Source of the DNA: Lachnospiraceae bacterium UBA935
GTDB lineage: Bacteria > Bacillota > Clostridia > Lachnospirales > Lachnospiraceae
Assembly (NCBI GenBank): GCA_002293525.1
Contig: DBDJ01000013.1
Location: 1 to 64,000 of the forward strand
Length of the DNA: 64,000 bases
Direction of reading: 5' to 3'
The notes under the pieces: model-generated
Told to the model about the DNA's origin: nothing
The model's input: only the letters and a program-made list of their open reading frames with translations
Database searches by the model: none
Position numbers and translations under genes: made by a program
Shown: piece after piece, positions 36,400 through 43,467 of the stretch
Layout: each line of letters starts with the position of its first letter
How positions within the stretch are numbered: position 1 is the first letter of the stretch

Positions 36400-37905
36400 T
36401 GTGGCACCCTCTTCAGCCGCTTCGATTTTAGGGACGTTTTTGCTGAACTTGGCATCATTCCAAGACTGCGCCATCTTAGCATCAGCCTTTCCGAACAGCC
36501 ATTGCATCGGCGCCAACACCCCTTGTGGATGATATTGTCCCTGATCCCTTGTATGACCGATAGCCGTACAGGAGAAAAACCGGTTATCCTTAAACTTCAG
36601 ATCGACATTGTTCAAAAAGCTTTCCATGCCATTTTCTCGTAAGAACTTACGGCACAGATAATCCTGGGTATCATAATAATCGGTGAATTTATCCGGTCTG
36701 GCCGCCATCAGCACACGTACAGCACTGTCACCGACCTCTGTCGCCAGCCCTGCCGAATCTATCTTGCCGATCACGACTGCTAACGGAACCGATGACATCT
36801 TTTTATCACTAAGGCCAGTAACTTCCCGCAGCTTATTCAGGAAAGAGTCAACAATGCCGTTTATATCCGCTTTTCCTATCCCGGCGATATCTTCCGGAGC
36901 AAGCTGCGTCTCACATCTATGTCTGACGACAGGAATCGCAAACGGATCTATCATCAGGACAATCCCTTGGCAATACTCATACTGTTTCTGCATCTCGTTT
37001 TCGCTGTTATCGGTAAATACCTCGCCGGCGATGTCATACACATGCACCAGCCGTTCCGGGGTAAACGGTACCCCTTTTACAAAAAAGCTGAACGACACCG
37101 AACTTGCCTTATTGATATCCTGAGGCCGGTCTGTCATCCGGGTACTTCCCGACAGGTAATCCTGCTCAATTTCCTTGTAGATATTGGCCTTGTTTTCATT
37201 ATAGAATTCTGTTTCCCACGACTTTGACGGAGCCACTTCGCCAATAAACTCTTTGGAGAAGGCCGTAATAAATGCTGTTTTCCCCACCGAGCGACCGCCG
37301 ACAATCGGAATACAGATGGGCACCGATTCCCGGTCAGCAAGCGACGTCGAGCAATGCGGACAGATTGCTTCCAAGTTTCTTCTTCCGTTAAAAAACGTCG
37401 TCGGAAGCACTTCCCCACAGCCGGAACCCGGATTTTCTCCTAAACAGGTCCGACGGAGGATGCCGTACACACCGGGAGTAAGGTTGGTATGCTTTGCCCC
37501 GCAACCGGGGCAAATGTATGTAGGAATCAGAGATTTTTCCTTACACTCATGACAAGCCGTAAAGATCCGCTTTCTCATAAGATAGATCCGGTCCGTAAGC
37601 CATATAAGCGAAAACCCGATATAGACGCCGATCATCATCACCAGAACAACGGCAATATTGATCATGCTGACCGCCGCGGTCATGATTGAGCCAAATACAA
37701 TGACCGCCAACATGGCAAGAACATTTAAAATAAGTAAAAAAACAAAGGCAAATTTACCGCGATAGCGCGCATTAGATATGTTATCCTTGATTTTACCCAG
37801 CGAGGCAAAATTCCTCTGCCAAGCTCCTTTGATTGTTTTTCCGACATCTGCGTATCCTTTACCAAAAAAATAGCTCTTAACTGCCGGCTGTGGTATTGAA
37901 GCCAT
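36394..37905 (-). CDS. Membrane-bound zinc-ribbon GTPase (DO-GTPase-like)
   Basis: 503 residues: two membrane helices (about 52-105), then zinc-binding cysteines (118/121, 132/135, 154/163, 182/185), then a GTPase with P-loop GGRSVGKT (203-210), switch II VYDIAGEVF and G4-like GKID instead of NKxD. It resembles the soluble GTPases at 29851 and 49776 but is tethered to the membrane. It is the second gene of operon A. It may recruit the chaperone machinery to the membrane when GTP is bound; this is inference. Confidence 0.75.
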   Translation of the reverse strand: MASIPQPAVKSYFFGKGYADVGKTIKGAWQRNFASLGKIKDNISNARYRGKFAFVFLLILNVLAMLAVIVFGSIMTAAVSMINIAVVLVMMIGVYIGFSLIWLTDRIYLMRKRIFTACHECKEKSLIPTYICPGCGAKHTNLTPGVYGILRRTCLGENPGSGCGEVLPTTFFNGRRNLEAICPHCSTSLADRESVPICIPIVGGRSVGKTAFITAFSKEFIGEVAPSKSWETEFYNENKANIYKEIEQDYLSGSTRMTDRPQDINKASSVSFSFFVKGVPFTPERLVHVYDIAGEVFTDNSENEMQKQYEYCQGIVLMIDPFAIPVVRHRCETQLAPEDIAGIGKADINGIVDSFLNKLREVTGLSDKKMSSVPLAVVIGKIDSAGLATEVGDSAVRVLMAARPDKFTDYYDTQDYLCRKFLRENGMESFLNNVDLKFKDNRFFSCTAIGHTRDQGQYHPQGVLAPMQWLFGKADAKMAQSWNDAKFSKNVPKIEAAEEGATA

Positions 37906-37931
37906 TGTCCACCCTCCTTCGAAACTGAAAA

Positions 37932-38153
37932 TTATACTGCCAGTGCAGGCACTTTGTTGCTGTCGATTACATTTTCCTTGAATGAGGATATGTAATTCTT
38001 AATTGCATATCCGCCGCCATAAATTGTTCCGCCCGCCGCAGCGATACTGGCAATGATTGTCGCCAGAAGCACAATCAGATACACTATAAATGCAATAACC
38101 GCAACTATAATGACTAATTGTACGATAGCTTCTTCTCCATCATTTTTGAACAT
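37932..38153 (-). CDS. Small membrane protein, first gene of operon A
   Basis: 73 residues: an acidic start, a long hydrophobic segment (about 11-40) that may form one or two helices, a Gly-rich turn (AAGGTIYGGGYA) and a polar tail. No family recognised. The Gly/Ala-rich hydrophobic core resembles small pore-forming or holin-like peptides, but that is only a resemblance. It sits alone at the head of the operon, about 130 nt after the promoter. Confidence 0.55.
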   Translation of the reverse strand: MFKNDGEEAIVQLVIIVAVIAFIVYLIVLLATIIASIAAAGGTIYGGGYAIKNYISSFKENVIDSNKVPALAV

Positions 38154-38292
38154 ATTGTTTACCTCGCTTTCTTTGTTTAGATTTTCTATTATTATTTATT
38201 ATGTCATTTAAAACTATATGTTAAATAATAAATAATGCATTAAATACGCTTATTTTCGCATCTTTTATACTGATATCTGGAGCAATGCATAT

Positions 38293-38321
38293 ATATTACC
38301 AGATGTTATGTTTTTTGTCAA
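38293..38321 (-). promoter_or_regulatory. Promoter of operon A
   Basis: On the minus strand -35 TTGACA (38316-38321) and -10 TAATAT (38293-38298) are 17 bp apart. The spacer's last part is ATAACATCTGGTA (38297-38309 overlapping the -10 start), nearly identical to the same stretch in the operon B promoter. The rest of the 396-bp gap (38154-38549) is AT-rich with no gene; it also holds the terminator of operon B at 38419-38461. Confidence 0.7.
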
Positions 38322-38418
38322 ATTTTGATAATTATTGACACGTTAATAAACAATTATATCATTTATTTGTCTATTTAAAGAAAATTGATTTCTTCTTATT
38401 TTAACAATATAAAGAAAA

Positions 38419-38461
38419 CTCCTCATGGCAAGAACCCGCTATTGATTCTTGTCTGAAGGAG
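38419..38461 (-). terminator. Terminator of operon B
   Basis: CTCCT (38419-38423) and CAAGAA (38429-38434) pair with TTCTTG (38446-38451) and AGGAG (38457-38461), forming an interrupted stem. On the minus strand the stem is followed by TTTTCTTTATATTG, a typical U-rich end. It lies about 90 bp past the last gene. Confidence 0.7.
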
Positions 38462-38549
38462 CTTCAACTATTGCTAATATTATGCGTTAATACATATTCT
38501 TTTAACTCAATAATCCTACTTTGAGTACGCGGTAGCCATTTCTTTTCAT

Positions 38550-39863
38550 TCAGTACTTATCAAAGTGAAATCTAAACGGTTGCAGGAAGGGTAATCCCAC
38601 AATAGCTTCACCGACTCTCAAGCTATTAATATCCCAATCTTCCACTGTTTGCCCGTTCCTTTTTTCCTCAACAATTTGATTGTCTAATCTTTGGTAATTT
38701 TCCATAATAATATTTTTTCCGAAAATACTCGAAATATAGTCACGCGTTGCGGCGTCATTGGAACGGAAAGCATATACGGACGAAAACCCGGCGGCGATGT
38801 TCTTACCGCGACTTTGTCCATAAATCTCGTATAATTGCTCTATACTTTGCACACCGACGAATACCTTGACACCCAAACTTCGACCGAAATTCACTCCATC
38901 ATCTATGTGCTGCAGATGCGGTAGCAGCTTAAACTCATCACATATGAGATAGACATTGCCTTCCGGCTTATTACGTCCAAGTGCTTCTTTAAGAGCAAGG
39001 TCAAACATTAGTCGATATACCGGGATAAGCATACTGCCAATCGAAAGATCATATTCGATAAACAGCGTTTTATTACCTTTGTTGCGCACAAACTCACGCA
39101 TAGAAAAATTGCCTTTTCCAGAAAACACACCGACAAAAATCTCTCTGGCAATCGAATACATTTCTGACAAAACTCCTTGGGATTGTGCATTATCACCATT
39201 TATGTATGATAATACCGCATTGGCGTCTGGACTGTCAGCAAGGAGATCCATAATAATTCGGGCATCGGATAAATCTAAAAACTCCTTAAGTTTTACGTTA
39301 TAGAAAAATTCCTTTCTTATATCGAGATCTTTCTTACCCTCGCGTATAAACGCTATGATAATTGCAGCTAATAAATCCCTTGCGGCGTTAGGAAAAAAAG
39401 CATTTGTTGTGTTCCTTGTCCGTTCTTCAAAAAAAGATTTACATATCATCTGGGCATTGATATTAAATTCCCTTTCGTCCCAGCCATCGGCTAGAATTTC
39501 CTTGTAGATATTCCATTGCTCAGAGACAGACGCATATTGTTTTGAATTGCCAATCACAATATCCTTCGACTTATTAAAAAACTTAGTATGAAAATCCCCT
39601 TTACTATCGAAAATGATCATTACATCATTACTAGACATACATTGCTTGAGCTGTGAGACAAAATGATAGAATAATGTAGTTTTACCACAACCGGTTCCGC
39701 CGATTAGCATTGTATGCTTACTCAATATATCACTATCCAGTGTAAAAGCAGACACCTTCCCGGCGAATGTTCCGGGAAGCTTAACCAAAGAGGCCGCCGA
39801 CTGGTGCGGAGGAATATTCTGCGATATACTGTTTCCATATAGTAATCGTGAGGAAATATTCAT
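38550..39863 (-). CDS. VirD4/TraG-like ATPase without membrane anchor
   Basis: 437 residues: P-loop GGTGCGKT (55-62), a Walker B VYLICDEFKLLPHL near 310, a late motor motif VFVGVQSIEQL, and the end region with SLRVGEAIVGLP seen in type IV coupling proteins. The N-terminal membrane helices of VirD4 proteins are missing. Such ATPases hand substrates to a channel; here the nuclease gene directly upstream (4 bp) may be its cargo. It is the last gene of operon B. Confidence 0.8.
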   Translation of the reverse strand: MNISSRLLYGNSISQNIPPHQSAASLVKLPGTFAGKVSAFTLDSDILSKHTMLIGGTGCGKTTLFYHFVSQLKQCMSSNDVMIIFDSKGDFHTKFFNKSKDIVIGNSKQYASVSEQWNIYKEILADGWDEREFNINAQMICKSFFEERTRNTTNAFFPNAARDLLAAIIIAFIREGKKDLDIRKEFFYNVKLKEFLDLSDARIIMDLLADSPDANAVLSYINGDNAQSQGVLSEMYSIAREIFVGVFSGKGNFSMREFVRNKGNKTLFIEYDLSIGSMLIPVYRLMFDLALKEALGRNKPEGNVYLICDEFKLLPHLQHIDDGVNFGRSLGVKVFVGVQSIEQLYEIYGQSRGKNIAAGFSSVYAFRSNDAATRDYISSIFGKNIIMENYQRLDNQIVEEKRNGQTVEDWDINSLRVGEAIVGLPFLQPFRFHFDKY

Positions 39864-39866
39864 TCG

Positions 39867-40562
39867 CTACCTCCCTTGACCGCCGCTTGATTGACCGCTA
39901 CTTGAACCAGAAGCCTTCACAGAACTGCTTTCATTGCCTCTTACGCTTCCAGCGGATTGACTACTTGATCTTGCACGGTATTCTTGTATTCCCTTATTTG
40001 ATGATTTACCCATACTCTGATTATTCACTTGGCTTATTGCGGTTTTCTGGCGGGCGGTTTCAATGCCTTTGTTGGTCGATTGTTGATTTGCCGGCATAAC
40101 TTTTGATACAGATTGCTTGGCTTCAGCTCTTGCCTGGCCTGCGGCTTTCCGGCGAGCCAGTTCACTCTTTTCTGCAATATCTTGCCCTCTTTGTGTCAAT
40201 GGTTGGCTTAATGCCTGTAATGGAGGGGCTTTTGGCTTGCGAATACTGAAGCTAATTATCGTTCCGTTTTTCGGATTATAATACCCGTTTGTAGAGTTTT
40301 TCGTATATCCTCTATGTGCACCATTTATATGCTCGGAACGATTAAGAAATTGAATATTATCAGGATCACCGGCGTATTGAGGGTAGTCTCTGACCGATTT
40401 CATATGATGGCCTTCATAACCATTTGCTCGTCCCTTGGCTACAATTTGTCGTTGCTCAGACTGAGACCAGTCGCGTGTTCCTTTACCATTGCGAACGTGA
40501 GCACGCTCACTTTTCCACGCTTCACGAACAGCATTTTGGCGGTCTTTGTTTGTATCAGTCAT
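39867..40562 (-). CDS. GHH/HNH-type nuclease, toxin-like
   Basis: 231 residues. The N-terminal ~90 residues hold an endonuclease-VII-like motif: GHH at 51-53 in GYEGHHMKSV, then PDNIQFLNRSEHINGAHRG with His78 and His83. The rest is a basic, Ser/Gln-rich disordered tail. The order is reversed compared with ordinary polymorphic toxins, which carry the nuclease at the C-terminus of a long protein. The SUKH gene directly upstream overlaps its start by 8 bp, so a toxin-immunity pair is likely. Confidence 0.75.
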   Translation of the reverse strand: MTDTNKDRQNAVREAWKSERAHVRNGKGTRDWSQSEQRQIVAKGRANGYEGHHMKSVRDYPQYAGDPDNIQFLNRSEHINGAHRGYTKNSTNGYYNPKNGTIISFSIRKPKAPPLQALSQPLTQRGQDIAEKSELARRKAAGQARAEAKQSVSKVMPANQQSTNKGIETARQKTAISQVNNQSMGKSSNKGIQEYRARSSSQSAGSVRGNESSSVKASGSSSGQSSGGQGR

Positions 40563-41100
40563 CGCCTTCCTCCTCCATTTTTATATCCAGAGGCTCTAAT
40601 TCTTCCTTAGCAATTAGCTCTGTTGCTTCATTTATTTGCTCGGTCAGCCAATCTTCGAACGTATCCCAGACCGCATAAATACGGCGTTCTTCAATATCCC
40701 ACTGGTAAACTTTACCGTCTCTCTTGCCCATATCAAAGAAAAACACATCAGAGTGAACGGCGACGGCATAAACAAACCAGTCATCTAATATATCCTTATC
40801 GTTCCGTAGGTCGGTATTGTAGTAATCCCCATATGTTTCAAATTGGAGTCCGAGCTCGGTATCGTGAGATTTAGTCGTCAGTATGGCTGTATCAAACAGC
40901 ATACCTCCATCGCATATCTCAAGCCATTTGAGATAATCTGCCGGTAAATTAGCAACTCGTTTTTTAACGGCAGCGGTACGACCGGAATCTCCTGCCAACA
41001 GACAGTGGAAAACATCATAATCTTTTAGTCGGCGCACATTCTCTTTCATACGCCCGTCGGGATATGTTTTATTCAATCGTTCATAGTTAATAAATGCCAT
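40555..41100 (-). CDS. SMI1/KNR4 (SUKH) family immunity-like protein
   Basis: 181 residues with the SUKH core LPADYLKWLEICDGGMLF, the typical long beta-meander (VFFFDMGKRDGKVYQWD) and an ending WDTFEDWLTEQI helix followed by an acidic tail. SUKH proteins commonly neutralise nuclease toxins encoded next to them. Its stop overlaps the nuclease start, ensuring immunity is made first. Confidence 0.88.
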   Translation of the reverse strand: MAFINYERLNKTYPDGRMKENVRRLKDYDVFHCLLAGDSGRTAAVKKRVANLPADYLKWLEICDGGMLFDTAILTTKSHDTELGLQFETYGDYYNTDLRNDKDILDDWFVYAVAVHSDVFFFDMGKRDGKVYQWDIEERRIYAVWDTFEDWLTEQINEATELIAKEELEPLDIKMEEEGDD

Positions 41101-41159
41101 GGTTATTTCCTCTCAGTAATCATATTCTACTCTTTTCTAATTTAATGATTTCACGCTAC

Positions 41160-42440
41160 TTATGTTATCACCGTTCGGATTAAGCTGCTCGTGGAGTGGT
41201 CGTAAACAATCGCTTCGCTTTGTGAGAGACGATTGATCTCTTCCGGTTTGACCCTTGATTCCCGCTTTTTGGTTTCGGTCTGTCCGTCATGAGAATTATA
41301 TCCCCACCTACTGCTTTTATACCAGCCTGAATTGTGATTATATGAAACGTCTATTTTTTCATAGTTCCCTATATATTGTGATAATTTTTCACAGCTGATG
41401 TTTGAGCTGTGTGAAAACAAAACGGTTTTTTCCGCTTCCGCGATTACTGAGGCAAATATGTCTTCTTTGCCGCCTGTAAGCATATAAAGATCCTTTGATA
41501 CAATGATATTGCGATGATTGGATTTTTGGCTGACTGTGTTCTTCAACATTTCGTTATTTATGAAAGAAATGTCATCAATAAATAATGAAAAATCATAACC
41601 ACGATTCATTGCAATTATTAATGAATTAACTATTAACTCCATCAGCATCACATTCGCCGACGATCTCATATCGACACATAAGATCTGGTTGTTTTTTATA
41701 GCCGACAGTATGCTGACGGCATTGACACTTGACGGATCAGACGCTGATAAGTAATCAATTTGAGCTTTCATATCATGAAAAAATGTATCAATTTTAGGAC
41801 ACTCGATTTGCCCGGTCATTAGAAGCGAATTAAGCCGGTCCGAATCATTTTTTGTAATTGAACCATTACTAAGCCGTGACGCAATCTGGTCACTTAATTT
41901 GAAATAAGGACAATTGGCAAATGCCGAAAAAAAAGGCAGTCTCTTGCGATTAAGCAAGAGATCATAAACAACCTGTAACACATATCGTCCGGCCGGTTTG
42001 ATGTCATACTTAGATTGGCAAGTTTCCATAACAGTATGAACGATATCATTAAAATCAAATGAAGTAAAAGCGTCAAAAACCCTGTTCTTATTATTTACCA
42101 CCGTGCCAAACCCATTCTGAAAAACTATATTTTCAAGAGCATTATTCGCCACATGGAGTATAATAACGGCATGATTGGCATTGTGTGCGTTACGGAGAAT
42201 CCCTTCGCATATATGCAGACGCTCGTTCTGACTGCCGCCGGAAATAATAATATTTTCATTAAAAGTGTGAGGAGGGAATAATATATTCACAGGAAGGCTT
42301 TGATATTCCTCAATACCTCTCGCTTGTTGGTTATACTTCTCTATATTTTTATTTCTGATGCCTCCGGCGATAAGGTCTACTAACCATAGCGAACCGCCGC
42401 CGCCCGAATCGTTGTTACTCGGCATTTGAAAACCTCCCAC
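41160..42440 (-). CDS. Degenerate VirD4/TraG-like ATPase paralogue
   Basis: 426 residues with the layout of a coupling-protein ATPase: an ending VKPEEINRLSQSEAIVY as in TraG/VirD4 proteins, and a Walker-B-like FSLFIDDISF near 285. At the P-loop position it reads GGSQNERLHI (68-77), without the GKT/S. It probably cannot hydrolyse ATP. It may be a regulatory or structural subunit for the active ATPase at 38550-39863. The start is a Gly-rich head. Confidence 0.65.
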   Translation of the reverse strand: MGGFQMPSNNDSGGGGSLWLVDLIAGGIRNKNIEKYNQQARGIEEYQSLPVNILFPPHTFNENIIISGGSQNERLHICEGILRNAHNANHAVIILHVANNALENIVFQNGFGTVVNNKNRVFDAFTSFDFNDIVHTVMETCQSKYDIKPAGRYVLQVVYDLLLNRKRLPFFSAFANCPYFKLSDQIASRLSNGSITKNDSDRLNSLLMTGQIECPKIDTFFHDMKAQIDYLSASDPSSVNAVSILSAIKNNQILCVDMRSSANVMLMELIVNSLIIAMNRGYDFSLFIDDISFINNEMLKNTVSQKSNHRNIIVSKDLYMLTGGKEDIFASVIAEAEKTVLFSHSSNISCEKLSQYIGNYEKIDVSYNHNSGWYKSSRWGYNSHDGQTETKKRESRVKPEEINRLSQSEAIVYDHSTSSLIRTVIT

Positions 42441-42453
42441 ATAATTATTTTTA

Positions 42454-43446
42454 TTAATAAGTTATCTCAATCTCAAAAACCAAAAGCGTGTCATTGTAGC
42501 GTACCTCCATAGCGTATGAACAGTTTAATACCTGCTGGCATTGCCGATCTACTTCTTGCAGCACCGCTTGACTCGGATCAGATATGCTTTGTGCATTCAA
42601 TAGCTTAAACTGCATAATGCGCTGCCCGCTTATTACTGCATTGTATATTAATTTTCCAAGCCCGGTCAGATTATTAGCCGACAGGCCATTCACGGTGTAA
42701 TAGTCCAGCGGGACAGTAGAAGCACGAGGATAATTGCCGCCAAATGAATGGTTTTTCTTTACTTCTTCATCGCCTGTCAGGAAATAATCATAACGATGCA
42801 TTTTACCTTTCAATGTCAAATCAAAAGTAACGTCAAAATGATACCATTGGCCGTTTACTTCAACCATATTCCATGCATGGGCTTCATTTTCATATTGTTC
42901 AAATGTGGGGTTTCTAGCATGGCCAATGACAATAATACTTTTTAGTGATAAAGCGTCCATCGCTAGTTTTACATATTTTGCCAGCCCCTCACAGACCCCC
43001 TTCTTATTGACAGCTAAACCAAGTGCGGTATGACAGTTTTCTGATGCCGAATAATCATAAGTAAAATTACTTAAAATATAGTCATGTATATGTAACGCTT
43101 TGTCATAGTCGCTTTTTTGCTGACCCGCGCCAACGAACGCCAGTGATGAAGAAATAGCCGCCTGGTACTGTGCGTTTATTCTTGACGGAAATTTATAATC
43201 CGGCATCATTATAATTCTTCTCTTATTTAAGTCTTTCTGATAACTATACGAATCGCATTGAATCATAAACGGGTTATCAAGTAAAACCGCTTCAAAAACT
43301 AACCATAATTCATTTGAATGTACAAGGGGCAGCTTTATATTACCGCTATATGAACTTATTTTCTTATATAATAGTTCATACAAGCTTTTTTGTGAATCCG
43401 ACAACATCATATAATGGTGCCGATAGTTAAAAGCCATATCACTCAC
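42454..43446 (-). CDS. Transglutaminase-like protein (operon B copy)
   Basis: 330 residues with the triad Cys in KGVCEGLAKYV, His in AHAWNMVEV and Asp in WYHFDVTFD, an N-terminal helical domain, and a C-terminal tail of about 60 residues. The same domain order is found in the operon A protein at 22956-23975. It is probably a cysteine-dependent peptidase or crosslinker. It lies 14 bp upstream of the degenerate ATPase gene. Confidence 0.78.
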   Translation of the reverse strand: MSDMAFNYRHHYMMLSDSQKSLYELLYKKISSYSGNIKLPLVHSNELWLVFEAVLLDNPFMIQCDSYSYQKDLNKRRIIMMPDYKFPSRINAQYQAAISSSLAFVGAGQQKSDYDKALHIHDYILSNFTYDYSASENCHTALGLAVNKKGVCEGLAKYVKLAMDALSLKSIIVIGHARNPTFEQYENEAHAWNMVEVNGQWYHFDVTFDLTLKGKMHRYDYFLTGDEEVKKNHSFGGNYPRASTVPLDYYTVNGLSANNLTGLGKLIYNAVISGQRIMQFKLLNAQSISDPSQAVLQEVDRQCQQVLNCSYAMEVRYNDTLLVFEIEITY

Positions 43447-43467
43447 TTCCTTTTTACTTATTTGTCC

